Assembly: GCF_027475565.1 (NCBI RefSeq)
Contig: NC_069397.1
Location: 44,511,063-44,575,062 of the forward strand
Reading direction: 5' to 3'
DNA: 64,000 bases
From: Acinonyx jubatus
Taxonomy: Eukaryota; Chordata; Mammalia; Carnivora; Felidae
Below, piece after piece: positions 35,100 through 45,661 of the stretch. The position numbers were made by a program, and so were the translations under genes. Each line of letters opens with the position of its first letter. Positions within the stretch are counted from its first letter, which is position 1. The notes under the pieces are model-generated. The model was not told the DNA's origin. It was given only the letters and a program-made list of their open reading frames with translations, and searched no databases.

Positions 35100-35585
35100 A
35101 AATATGCCAACACCATCTTTCTGTCTTCATTTTCAAACCAGTCCTTCTGACTCCTCTGCTTCTGTCTTCTAGACAGTCTTGTCATCTTGCTGTATTTTGC
35201 TTTCTCAGTCTTCTTTACCCCCTGCATCCAGTTATTCAGAAAGTTCTGTTAATTCTTCCCACACAATGGTTATTGGAACTATTCTTATTTCCACTGCCAC
35301 AATTCTTGACTATCAACTGTCACCTTCTTTAGCTCATAAAATAGTAATATCTTCTTAACCATATCCTTATCACTTGTCCTTCCTTGCTGAAATCCACCCA
35401 TTAGACAAAGCTTTGAACACTGTCTTCTTGTCATTGTTCTGCTCAAAGACTTCACAGTGCCTCCTTTTCTGGGCAATACTCTCTGCAGTTCAGTCCTGGT
35501 CCAGATGTTGGTAAGATGTTACCAGATGTTTTATCTCTTAATAAGTAAATACTATTCTATTCATCTACACTTGTTGCTTATTGGC
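35100..35585 (+). repeat. L2 LINE fragment
   Basis: CCTTGCTGAAATCCACCCATTAGAC, TTGTTCTGCTCAAAGACTTCAC and GGGCAATACTCTCTGCAG match the L2 ORF2/3' region, diverged. Confidence 0.65.
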
Positions 35586-35587
35586 TG

Positions 35588-35705
35588 GTTTTTTTTTTTT
35601 TTTTTTAGGTTGCATCATGTTTATTTGTAGTTCACACCAATGCTTGTCTTTGTTAAGAAAGCAACTCACCTCCAAAAGGGGTTCATTCTTTGACCTAAGA
35701 GTTGT
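35588..35705 (-). pseudogene. Possible 3' end of an unidentified processed retrocopy
   Basis: On the minus strand about 90 bases end with ACAAATAAACATGATGCAACCT followed by a run of about 20 A. This is an AATAAA signal correctly spaced before a poly(A) tail. The body is too short and unfamiliar to name. The flanks TTGTTGCTTATT and TTGTTATACTTATT could be a degraded duplication. It may equally be an unrecognised repeat tail. Confidence 0.35.
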
Positions 35706-36465
35706 TATACTTATTACATGTTTTAAACTTTTGTTGATTCTCTAGGGCCCTTCCTGGAATAGTCCTTCCTTCTTTCCATTTATATATTTTTCCCATTCTA
35801 TTTTCCTCAAGTAGGAGTCCCATACCATTCCAGTCAAAGTTATCTCCCTCCCTTTTATGAATTGTTACAGAACTGTTTTGACAATTTAATATTTAAATGT
35901 TAATATTTAAACATTTAATATTTAAATGTTTAAATGTTTAAAGCATTTTGTTTTCTAAATAGATTAGGAGGTTCTAGTAGCCAAGACATCTCTCAAACTA
36001 GTTAAATATGCTCAGTGGCACTTAACCACAGTTATATGCATACAGCAGGCACAAATACTTGTCAAGTGTTTATAACTGTCAGTGTAAAAATATATGGATT
36101 TTGTTTCTTAATATTGTACATGAATTTTTCACTTTCCAAAAAAAGAGATTTACTAGAAACTTTTTTTAAGTAGTAGCTCCTCTGTGTGGAAATACTTTTA
36201 AGTGTTAGTCTTGAAATTATTAAATATTCATCAAAAGACCAAGATGGGAGTTGGTGAGGAAAATGTTGAAGCTATTGAATTAGAAGTTATCAACTACAGA
36301 TAAAAAGAAATCAGATTATGAAAAACAGTCAATGAGAAAAATCTCTTTTACATCAACTTTTCAGACATACCTTTCATTGTGTAATATTGTTCACATTTTT
36401 AAAATGATGTATTCTGTGTTCTCATTTATATTTTATATAGCATTATCCTGAGGGTAACTGACAGA
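35706..36465. other. No recognised gene; AT low-complexity patch
   Basis: Contains an AT-rich patch of repeated TTTAAATGTT/TAATATTTAAA words at 35,883-35,942. No supported gene. Confidence 0.5.
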
Positions 36466-36469
36466 GGAC

Positions 36470-36680
36470 AAAGTTTGTTTGGGTTGATTGTGACTCTGTT
36501 CACCATTCAGTGTGATCTTGAACTGGTCATTTAACCTCTCACCACCTCCCCCGGCCCCGAGAGAAAACTGAGATAATACTGATAGGATGTTGTGAGAATT
36601 AAATGGGGTAGTATATATAGGGCATTTAGTAAAGCATTTGCAGCCAGTAGGCAATCAATCAATGGTGGTCAATGGTGGAT
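36470..36680 (-). repeat. MIR SINE
   Basis: TTGAACTGGTCATTTAACC, AACTGAGATAATACTGATAGG, TGTTGTGAGAATTAAATGG and CAGTAGGCAATCAATCAATGG match inverted MIR. Confidence 0.82.
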
Positions 36681-37950
36681 GTCACTATTCTTTATTCAAC
36701 AGGCAGAGAAATGAGGGAAAAGGGTACACAATGTGAGCCTGATGGTTTACTTAAGAGACTTAGAGTTGCCATGGGAAGACATATGCAGAGGTGAGTGTGC
36801 AGAGTTGAGAGACCAAAAAAGGGCAATTTAACTGCTATAGATGGCACTGACAAGTTGAGCAGTATAGGGTAAGGGTGGGCTAATTCATGCACATTTGCAT
36901 GTTCCTCTTACATAGCACACGTTATGTTTCCAAATTTAAGTTATAGACAATATTATCATCTTGACTAGAATGGGTTTTTAGTAAGTTAAAAAACAGCATT
37001 CTCAGGATTTCAGGTATCATTGACAGAAAAGCAAATCAGGAGAAGAGCTGAGAATAGGGGTGGCTTCTCTAAACAATGTTGCTCGCCATCCCTACAGCAC
37101 CCCACTACCCTTACCTCTGTCAGGGACAGAGCATTTCCTCCATGAAGTTAGAGCACGACAGCAAATTGCAAGACTTAACAGCAGTACTATGTGGAAGAGA
37201 ATGGGCTGAATAGAATCATGTTGGATGATCAAGACAGCAAGGCAGTGAGTTCATTCAGTGGGTACTCACACTGCTCAGTGTGAACATGGGATTTGGGAAA
37301 GGTCAGCCAAAGGAAATGGAGACTGATCTTTGGGAGTATGATGAGGATAGTGAGTCAGAGTTACTCACTTCATCAGAGCAAGAGACCCTGTGGGTCACAG
37401 CTATGAGAGCTTACTGTGGGAAAATCCAATAAAGAGAGCTCTGCTGCTAAAACTGAACAATTACAGTGTTTTTCTAATTTCCAGGAAAAATGGACTTAAA
37501 GGTTTTCATTTTGTGAACTGTTATTAAACTTTTGGTACTTCCTACTTTGTGAAAAGTTGCAAACAAATTTTAAAGGAAAAACACAGACCTATTATTTCTT
37601 AAAAATGCACTTTAAAAAAATATGAGAGATCTGCATAAACATAATACAGTCAGATTCAATGCTAGTAAAATTGTGTCATGTCCATATGGCAGAATTAAAT
37701 CTATCAATATTTCATGAGGTTCCACAATGAGCACAATAATTTCTAAGTACTGCCACCTGAACTAGTTTGAAAACTAACACATTACACCCCTGACTGCCTT
37801 TTGTTATTTCTTGCAGGAAGGGAATGTTATTAGCTTCAGCGAAACTCACAGGCAAAGGATGACGTACAAAGCAATCTTTAAAATAAAAAAAAAAACCAAC
37901 AACAAAAACCAAAGGAAAATTGAATAGAGTAAATCGGAGTGTAAGAAGAA
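36681..37950. other. No recognised gene or repeat
   Basis: About 1.3 kb of unique-looking sequence upstream of the CpG-island gene. No supported exon. Confidence 0.5.
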
Positions 37951-37954
37951 TAAC

Positions 37955-38190
37955 AATAGCTACTGCTCACCTAAACACTTACTACATACCACGCTCTGTG
38001 CTTAGTATTTATCAAAGATAATTTCATTTAATTTCTACAAATCTTCCTGTGAGGTATCATCACCCACATTAAGTAGATGAAGAAAAAAAAGCCTTGGAGA
38101 CTTAAGGTCACACAGATGGTAAGAGATGGGTGACACTGAGATTTAAACCCAGGTTTCCAGACTCGAATCATGATGATGTTGTAGCGCCTC
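37955..38190 (+). repeat. MIR SINE
   Basis: CTAAACACTTACTACATACC, GTGCTTAGTATTTATC, TCCTGTGAGGTATCATCACC, GGTCACACAGATGGTAAG and AACCCAGGTTTCCAGACTC: a good MIR match. Confidence 0.88.
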
Positions 38191-38409
38191 TTTGTGTGTA
38201 TGAATAAATCTTTTTGCATGTATATTAACCCTTGTAGTCATTAGCTAGATCAAGATATCAAACTTTTCTGCCAACAGAGAAGGCTCCCTCCTGCCCTCTG
38301 TCAATTCCCCCATTAGTAATCACTACTATGTGTTTATCGCCATAGATACATAGGTTATTGCTAGAGTAATCTAAGTTTTTGGAGTTATCACCAAAAGATT
38401 CCATATACT

Positions 38410-38591
38410 GGGGTGCTTGGGTGGCTCAGTCGGTTAAGTGTCCTACCTTTGATTTTGGCTCAGGTCATGATCTCATGGTTCACAAGATGGAGCCATGCAT
38501 TGGGCTCTATGCTGACAGTGGCAGAGCCTGCTTGGGATTCTCTCTCTCCCACTTTCTCTCTCAAAATAAATAAACAAACATTAAAAAAATA
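38410..38591 (+). repeat. SINEC_Fc-type SINE (variant subfamily)
   Basis: Flanked by TCCATATACT at 38400-38409 and 38592-38601. It has the variant TTTGATTTTGGCTCAGG and a shorter body (GCAGAGCCTGCTTGGGATTC), like the copy at 45,952. It is the last interspersed repeat before the CpG island. Confidence 0.93.
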
Positions 38592-38601
38592 TCCATATAC
38601 T

Positions 38602-39479
38602 AACCCTTCACCTTGCCATTTTAGCTGCAGTATTCAAAGCTGTTCTAGCTCTAACTTTTCAAACATTCACTGCAAAGGGTAGCTGTTGGGAATGGCCTCA
38701 TATGCAATTTCTTGTATTAGTTGAGATAATACTAATGAAAAAACCCACAAACTCCTGGATGAAGTAGATTCAAAGAACTGTTAGCAAACAGATAAAACTA
38801 TCTTAGAGACAACACAGACATAGGTTCCTCGACTGAGGTTAATTTGGGGTTTCTATTTCCAATCACGGCGTCTCATTAGGACAGAGATGACCATGAAAGG
38901 TCTTCTCAGTTTATGGAAGGGAAGATTAGCCAGGCAGACTACATAAGAGTGATTGCTTTGCATCATCTTACAGCACACGAAAAAATATCTTCCACCGTTG
39001 ATGTGGTTTTATGATGCAAGGGAAAGGAAAAAAGGAAGAAGATCCAGGTGGAGGGTGATGGGAGTAAAACCTCCCGGGAAGCTTTAATGTGGTAGCTTTC
39101 AGGGCCTTGCGCACTAGCTCTTAAAACCACATCACTTCTTGTCCAGCCTGGCAGGGACAGAAGCAGCCTCACAACTTCACATCAGGCTCCCAAGCCATGG
39201 TTGATGAAATCTCAGCAATTGTTCTAGATAACACAGTCTCCCTTCTCTCTCCTCCCTCCCCACCCACCTGCTCACCCATCGCTGGTTTTGCACCTCATTC
39301 TGATTGCCACCACAGCCAACTGTGGCATTTGAAGCAATTTACAGATTACAATTGAGCATCAGGCAAAGAATGACCGACATATGTAGGATTTGAGGACTCC
39401 GGGAGTGAGGTGTACGTAAGGTGACTGAAGCGGGGGAAATCTAGAGGAACGTTCTGGCCATTAATGAGGGAGGACAGGC
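38602..39479 (+). promoter_or_regulatory. Repeat-free upstream flank of the CpG-island promoter
   Basis: No transposable element is recognisable here, and none reappears until about 42,585. Such a clean interval around a CpG island is usual for conserved promoter-proximal DNA. No specific binding site is claimed in this part. Confidence 0.5.
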
Positions 39480-40106
39480 CCAGAAGTGGGCGCACGTGAC
39501 AGCAGCAGCACCTCGAGAGTGACATCACCCCTTCGGGGGCGGAGCCGAACTATTTAGGGCCTTGTCTGCTATTGAGCTTCCATCCTTCTTCCCCACCAAA
39601 TGCCCTCGACCCCACCGGTCAGAGCCCCCTGAGGAAACGAGAAATGCCCAGACCTCACAGAGAGGCAGAATCAGGGCCCAACCTCTCCGCGCAGGGAAGG
39701 GTTCGGTTTTCACTCTCGTTCCCAGCCGCTCCCCACCCCCAAACTGTGGAGGGGGCGGGGGCGCGCGCGCTCCACCACGCACGCGCCCCCACGCACGCGC
39801 TCTCCCTCCGCGCTCGCGCTCCTCCCCACCCGGGCCCGGAGGGGGCGGGGCTGCGGGCGGCCGGGGAGGGTGTGACGCCCCCGGCGCGGCGGCGGCGCTA
39901 GCGAGCGGCCGGCCGGGCGCGGGTTGCTGGGCGCGCTGCTCCGGCGGGGCCCGCTGGCACAGCCGCCTCGCGAGAGCCGCCCGCCCGGCTGGGGAAGCTA
40001 CGAGCACACCGAGCGCCGGGCTCGGGGCTGCCGGCGCTGCCCTCCCGCCGCCGCCGCCCTCCGCGCCTCCTCCGGACGGCCCCGCCCCCGTTCCCATCCC
40101 CCTCGC

Positions 40107-40113
40107 GCTCACC
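40107..40113 (-). other. Candidate antisense splice donor in the CpG island
   Basis: On the minus strand the sequence reads CCAGGAG then GTGAGCGCG, a good donor (intron start at 40,112). It would fit a divergent or antisense transcript starting inside the island. Sequence match only. Confidence 0.35.
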
Positions 40114-40151
40114 TCCTGGCTGTGCCGCGCGCGAGGCGGAGCGAGGCGCCT

Positions 40152-40196
40152 GCCGCTGCCGCCGCCGCCACCGCCACCACCGCCGCCGCCGCCGCG
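40152..40196. repeat. (CCG)n / (CCA)n trinucleotide repeat in the 5' UTR
   Basis: A run of CCG units interrupted by CCA and CTG, lying inside the putative first exon. The transcript would read CCG-rich and the opposite strand CGG-rich. Confidence 0.9.
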
Positions 40197-40579
40197 CTTA
40201 GGGGCGAGAGCCTGCACCCGCGCCGCCGCTGACAGGACGACCACCGCGGGCTGCGCTTGCCCGCCTCGAGGCCCCGCCGCGCCTTTCCGGGGCGCAGGTC
40301 CACCGCGGGCGTCGGAGCGCAGCGAGGTGCTCTGGGAATCGCGGGCGGCGCCGGCGGGCGGCGCGGTCCTCACTGGAGATCCCGGGGACTGGGGCTTGAC
40401 CCCGAGGTGCAGCGAGCCCCTCAAAGCGGCAGGTAAGACACCGGGGAGCCGCGGAAGGAGAGGTCGCCTCAGTGACAGGGGCGTTCGCCTTCAATGCCTC
40501 CGCTCCAGGGAGAGGGGCGGGGGCGAGCGGGGAGACAGCGAAACGGGCAGCGAAGTGCCTCCGGTGTCCAAGGCGTGGG

Positions 40580-40850
40580 GAAGGTTGGCTCCAAATGTGG
40601 CACCCAGGGTGACTTCAGATAGGACCGGGGTTGGTTACTTCGGTGTCACCGAAGGTGTCAAGGAATTTGGCACCGAGGAGAGTCTCTGGATGACGGGGAC
40701 CCAGGATGAGATGCGAGGCAGATTGCTAAACGTGGCAGAGAATGTGGTGCAGAACGAGTTGCAAAATGTGCCCCCAGAATGCAGCATAAAAAGTAGTTGT
40801 GAAATGTGCCAGGTAAGGCGCAGGGTGGGTTGGCCTGTGTGGCATTGAAA
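40580..40850 (+). repeat. Degenerate ~12-bp tandem repeat downstream of the CpG island
   Basis: Variants of AATGTGGCACCCAG recur at 40,594, 40,664, 40,728, 40,741, 40,764 and 40,802. Spacing is close to multiples of 12, with related words between them (TGTCACCGAAGG, AACGAGTTGCAA, AATGCAGCATAA). The last unit runs into CCAGGTAAGG, a second donor-like site (GT at 40,813). It is not a transposon I recognise. Confidence 0.6.
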
Positions 40851-40856
40851 TTCATG

Positions 40857-42584
40857 GTAGAAGTGTTATTAGTGATATTAACAGTCTCTCCTGGGAAAGG
40901 GGATGTAGTGTAAGAAAAGATTAATAAGGCTCATTGCTAGATATTTTATCACAGGAATTCGAGAGGAGCTGTGATATGCTATTTTTTTTTGAGATATAGT
41001 ATGTACCCACGTGAAAGAAAAAAAAAACATACTGTATCTGGTTGTGAGATGGAAAAATAGGGCTAAAATAATTCCAGGTTTCGCCGTCAGCTTGTAGAGC
41101 TGTGATATAATTGTATCCTGTCCTTTATTTCAGTTGTGGAATGTTTAAAATGGGTTTCACAAAACATAAACAATGATAATTAACATTAGGAAGATTTGGT
41201 GTTTTGGGTGTCTTTCACTCTATTCTCTGCCCTCTCCAGGAAAAGAAAAACAATAAACAAACAAACAAACAAAAAAACACCCCACCACATCTTGACCATA
41301 ATTCTGAGTTCAAGATCATTAGGCAAAGGGATTTTTTTTTTTCCCTATGTGTCTCTGTCTTCCTTTTCACACAGGTGAAAATATCTGGAATGAGGAAAAC
41401 AAAACAATATGGTGAACAAAAGGGATAAATTTTCAGGCATTTTGAGGGGTTGGAGCCAAAAGCTATTGCAGTGGTTAATTACAGTGAATGACAGTAGTGA
41501 TATATTCTTGCATGTTTTTGGTGTTGGGGTGGCAAGACAGGGGGGAAAAATACAGTAAATGTAGCCTAAAAAGCAGCAACATGGATACTGTCAGTGGAGC
41601 ACTTCTTGCAGCGTTTCTCAGGTACATCATCTTAGGAATGAGAGCACAAGAATAAAATATTAAATATTCTTTCTCTATCTCTCTCTGTCTCTCTCTCTCC
41701 CTATAAAATTACCCACATGCTGCGAAACATTGTGACTTCCATTTAAGAAGAACATCTGCGTTTTGAGAGGATTGTCAGAAAATAGCTGGAATTTCAGAAG
41801 TAACAAAAGATAGTTGAATGAGCTGTGTAATATAACTTACATATGTATGTTCAATGAGTGTCTGTGTCCTGTGAAACCAGCAGAAATATCTGGATGTGTT
41901 CATTAGGATATAGTTAATGGTTGAGATTATAGTGTTTTATGTTGTGACTATTGTAGAGAAATTGAATTACTTGCCTGAATGTTGTTCTTATAATAACAGT
42001 AAGTAGTTTGCCAGATAATCTGGAAATCCATACTGATTGGCTTCCTCCTGGATGCACAGTTCAGCCACTGAGGGATCATTTGCTTCAAAGACAAAACTGG
42101 ATTTTCCTTGGTGATTAATATTTGGGTTTTAGTGTTTTCTGTAGATACGTTACTCACCTTGAGGCAATGTTGGGGCTAAAGCAGAGAGGAGAGGGCCAGA
42201 AGAGAATAAAGAGCAGTTCTGTTGGGTCTTCCTGTTTTGTTCTGACTGGAAGCCGTGTGTACTGCCACCCCCTACCGTCTGTAGGAAGAGGTGTTGCAGA
42301 GCCCCATTCTTTTCTTGTTATCACTGCCCCCTTGTGTAAGGGAAGAAATTGATAGTTGCACTTGGGAAAACTGCTCTCATATTGTTCTTGACAGGGGTGT
42401 TACGTGGATCTCTTAGTGATCTTCTCAGAGTTGCAGGGCTTTAAACTTACTGTTAATTAGGCTCCAGATTTGATGTCTGTTTTTAATAGTATCTAGTTTT
42501 AGTCAGTAATTCAAATTTCTCAGAATGTTTTCAGTGTGTTTGGGAAGATGGTGGAGTATTATCACTAGTAGGAGAACTACTGGT
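40857..42584 (+). other. Start of putative intron 1, repeat-free
   Basis: No interspersed repeat is recognisable. There are short A- and T-runs (40,983-40,990; 41,018-41,027), a (CAAA)n patch at 41,252-41,275, and a CT-rich patch at 41,671-41,700. No exon supported. Confidence 0.5.
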
Positions 42585-42782
42585 GATGGCTCACCCTTAT
42601 GTAGCACCTACTCTGTGCCAGTCCTGTTATACGTGTTTTAACCAGTTTTAATGCCCTGTGAGGTGTGCACGGTTATTTCCATTTTCTGATGAGAAACTGA
42701 AACACAGAGATGTTCAGTAACTTGCATAGGACAGTCAAGAATCAGATTTAGCTAGCAAGCAGAAGAGTTGAGTTTCAATTCA
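42585..42782 (+). repeat. MIR SINE
   Basis: GTAGCACCTACTCTGTGCCAG, CCCTGTGAGGTGTGCACGG, GAGAAACTGAAACACAGAG, AACTTGCATAGGACAGTCAAG: an unmistakable MIR. Confidence 0.9.
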
Positions 42783-43001
42783 GTAAGTAGTAAGATGCAT
42801 AAATATTAAGCCTACAAATATACCAAAATTACAGTTACTTGTAGTATGAACATTTCTCTTCTGGAATTTATTTTTGTCATTTATCTCTGGAATTATGAGT
42901 AGAGGAGTATCAGTGTTTTTTATGTGGTTAAGGAGATGTTTGTGATGGAGGTTGGTTTTGGGGGGAACTTTAGAGGTAGAAAGTTACTTTCAGGTAGGTT
43001 G

Positions 43002-43002
<1 letters not shown>

Positions 43003-43047
<45 letters not shown>

Positions 43048-43050
43048 ATA
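43003..43050. repeat. (GT)n microsatellite
   Basis: About 16 GT units followed by GTAT variants. Confidence 0.95.
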
Positions 43051-43082
43051 CATAGTGTGCAATAAAGGTTTACTGGTGCTTT

Positions 43083-43313
43083 CAAAAATTTTTTTTAATG
43101 TTTATTCATTTTTTTGAATGTTTATTCATTTTTGAGAGACAGAGACAGAGCTTGAGCAGGGGATGGGCAGAGAGCGAGGGAGACACAGAATCCGAAGCAG
43201 GCTCCATGCTCCCAGCTGTCAGCACAGAGCCTGATGAGCTGGAACTCATGGACCTCGATATCATGACCTGAGCTGAAGTCAGACACTCAACCGCTCAACC
43301 GACTGAGCCACCC
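43083..43313 (-). repeat. SINEC_Fc-type SINE with duplications
   Basis: Flanked by TACTGGTGCTTT at 43071-43082 and 43314-43325. The head contains an 8-bp duplication (the complement of CGGTTGAG repeated), and the tail side repeats GAATGTTTATTCATTTTT. Confidence 0.93.
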
Positions 43314-43416
43314 TACTGGTGCTTTTAAAGAGATAGTACTATACGCACGCACACGCACGCATGCACACACATGCACGCACATACAACTAACTACTATCTC
43401 TTTAAGAGCACCAGTA
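43314..43416. repeat. Inverted repeat with 25-bp arms around a CA-rich loop
   Basis: The left arm (43314-43338, TACTGGTGCTTTTAAAGAGA...) and right arm (43392-43416) are complementary at 24 of 25 positions, separated by an ACGC/CACA-rich loop of 53 bases. They could be terminal inverted repeats of a small DNA element or a stem in the intron RNA. Confidence 0.85.
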
Positions 43417-43510
43417 AATTTACTGTAACTTTCTCAAGGAAAATTAAGAAGGAATTACCTATTTTTTCTATCTATTCACAATTTTACGATCTCTATTTTG
43501 TTATTAAAAA

Positions 43511-43726
43511 GTTTTTTTTTTAATATTTATTTTTGAGAGAGAGAGAGAGAGAGAGACAGAGCATTAGCGGAAGAGGGGCAGAGAAAGAGTGAGACACAGA
43601 TCCCAAACAGGCTCCAGGCTCTGAGCTGTTAGCACAGAGCCCAATGCGGGGCTCGAACTCAGGAACTGTGAGATTATTACCTGAGCCAAAGTTGGATGTT
43701 TAACTGACTGAGCCACCCAGATGCCC
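43511..43726 (-). repeat. SINEC_Fc-type SINE
   Basis: Flanked by CGATCTCTATTTT at 43487-43499 and 43727-43739. Includes a (GA)n run in the purine tract. Confidence 0.94.
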
Positions 43727-43799
43727 CGATCTCTATTTTATTTTAAAAAGTGACAAAAATGGATTGGACATATATGTATATTTTACTGTTTCCATCAAC

Positions 43800-44185
43800 A
43801 GTTGTTGGCTTAGATTTTTCTCACACTTAAACATTTTTTTATATATATTACATATGAACTAATATTTATAAAAACGTGTAAAGAATATCACCTCTTCTAC
43901 TTGCAACAATTATTTTCTTTTTTAAGCCAAACTGCCATTCTGTGATTCACATGTCTCATATAATCAAACATTTCTGTATTTTTGTATACATGTGTTGTTA
44001 AGGGAATGCAAGGTAATCTACTGATTATGGCTAAGACTTATTCAGGATGTATATTTATGTACTTTAGTATATTTAATAAATTGTCATAGACTTGATCATG
44101 CTCTGTATTTTAGGTTGGTTGGTAGTTCTTTTTAGTGTACTTCACTTATAAAGCCTAATTTGATGTTTGCATCTTTATCATAAGG
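43800..44185. other. No recognised gene or repeat
   Basis: AT-rich intronic sequence without supported features. Confidence 0.5.
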
Positions 44186-44189
44186 TTTT

Positions 44190-44393
44190 TTTGTTTTTTG
44201 AGTTTATTTATTTTTGAGAGAGAGAGAGCACATAAGTGGGAGAGGGACAGAGAGAGGGAGTGAGAAAATCCTAAGCAGGCTCCATGCTCCATGCAGTTCC
44301 CAACATGGGGCTTGATCCCACCACTGTGAGATCACGACCTGAGCCAAAATTCAAGAGTCAGACGCTTAACCAACTGAGCCACCCAGGTGCCCC
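44190..44393 (-). repeat. SINEC_Fc-type SINE
   Basis: Inverted SINE with head CACCCAGGTGCCCC at the right end. Body slightly shortened. Confidence 0.92.
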
Positions 44394-44466
44394 TCTTTTC
44401 GTATTTTCTGAATGACTCTCTGTGCATTATTTTGAATGGGGAAGAAAGTAAGCCTAGAAAGAAGTA

Positions 44467-45090
44467 CAGTAATCCCCCCTTATCTTCAGGGGATACATTC
44501 CAAGACCCCCAGGGGATGCCTGAAACTGTACATAGTACTGAACCCTGTATATACGATGTTTTTTTTCCTATAAATACATACCTATGATAAAGTTTAATTT
44601 ATAAATTAGGTATAGTAAGAGATTAACAATAATAAAATAGAACAGTTGAGCCTGGGTAGCTCAGTCGGCTAAATGCCTGACTTTGGCTCGGGTCATATCT
44701 CATAGCTCGTGAGTTCGAGCCCTGTGTCTGGCTCTGTGCTGACAGCTCAGAGCCTGGAGCCTGCTTCAGAGTCTGTGTCCCTCTCTCGTTCTGCCCCCTT
44801 CCGCTCATGCTCTCTCTCAAGAATAAATAAACATTAAAAAAATTTAAAAAATACAATAAAATAGAACACTTGTAATAGTATGTTGTAATACAGTTGTGTG
44901 AATGTAGTCTCTCAAAATATCTTATTGATTGAATTCACTCTTCTTGTAATGACATGAGACGATAAAATGCCTGTATAATGGGATGAAGTGATGTAGGCAG
45001 TGTGATGTGGCCTTAGGTTACTATTGACCTTCTGACTAAGTATCAGAAGGAGGACCTTCTAGACTGTGGGTGGATTAGCAGGGACTACTG
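44467..45090. repeat. Tigger-family (TcMar) non-autonomous DNA transposon
   Basis: The ends CAGTAATCCCCCCTTATC and GATTAGCAGGGACTACTG are imperfect inverted repeats, bounded on both sides by the TA target (44465-44466, 45091-45092). The internal phrases GGATACATTCCAAGACCCCCAG and TATGATAAAGTTTAATTTATAAATTAGG are family-typical. No transposase is encoded. A SINE interrupts it. Confidence 0.9.
44645..44854 (+). repeat. SINEC_Fc-type SINE inside the Tigger element
   Basis: Flanked by AATAAAATAGAACA at 44631-44644 and 44855-44868. Confidence 0.95.
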
Positions 45091-45092
45091 TA

Positions 45093-45645
45093 CACTAAAC
45101 CAATACTAGTTCTAAAAAGTGAATATTAGGGTAGTTGATACTGATTAGATGTAAGGTAGAACAAGTGTGCCTAAAAGAAATGCATCAAATTTCTTTCCTT
45201 GTCATATTTCTTTCCTTTACAATATAATTAAAATTGAATTTCTGAGACATACTGATTAGGCATAGTAGTTGAATGTACTTACACAGAATCACAGAATGTT
45301 AGCTGGAATATTTTTACTCAGGATTCCAAGATTTTATTTCAGGGAGCTAGAACAGGCTGTTGCAGATGGCTGTTTACTTTTCCAGTACTAGTCTGACCAC
45401 AGTAACAAATATAAAATAGTTTGGAAACTAGTTTAATTATTTGGACTTTTTTCCCCCTTTGTGAATGAATTGAAGCTCAGCGTTGTCATATCTGCTGAGT
45501 GCCTGTAGTTAACAAATACTATTATTATTTGGAGAGAAGGCACTATGTAAATATACTGTATAAATAAATAGTCTTCATTATAATACCATGAAAACTGTCA
45601 CTTGGCTTGTTTGAGTACCATCCTTTGTATTACATGAAAATTGTT
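45093..45645. other. No recognised gene or repeat
   Basis: AT-rich intronic sequence. Nothing supported. Confidence 0.5.
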
Positions 45646-45661
45646 TACAATAAAAAAACGA

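Larger units (their letters stand above)
39900..40432 (+). other. Putative non-coding first exon (5' UTR) of an unidentified gene
   Basis: The block ends in AAGCGGCAG followed by GTAAGACA, a strong vertebrate splice donor (exon end 40,432, intron start 40,433). From about 39,650 to 40,432 the plus strand contains no ATG, as expected of a 5' UTR exon. The start is a guess, because the transcription start cannot be read from sequence alone. Frames that run through here depend on TTG/CTG starts and extreme GC content, and are not taken as coding. I do not recognise the gene. Translation would begin in a later exon, probably outside this window. Confidence 0.6.
39480..40560 (+). promoter_or_regulatory. 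CpG island / promoter
   Basis: Very GC-rich, with dense CpGs from about 39,480 and a peak at 39,740-40,430, in contrast to the AT-rich surroundings. There is a CACGTG E-box at 39493-39498, a CRE-like TGACATCA at about 39,520-39,527, and GC boxes such as GGGGGCGGGGC near 39,841-39,851. There is no clear TATA box at a usable distance, so initiation is probably dispersed. The plus-strand donor at 40,433 gives the likely main direction. Confidence 0.9.

Noticed and set aside
39525..40424. 299-codon minus-strand frame in the CpG island
   Set aside because: Low-complexity Gly/Ala/Pro-rich translation of GC-rich DNA, overlapping the plus-strand frame. No domain.
39562..40848. 428-codon plus-strand open frame across the CpG island
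   Set aside because: It depends on a non-ATG start, runs through two good splice donors, and has its first in-frame ATG only near 40,690. Long open frames are expected by chance at this GC content, and a 299-codon frame on the opposite strand is equally open.
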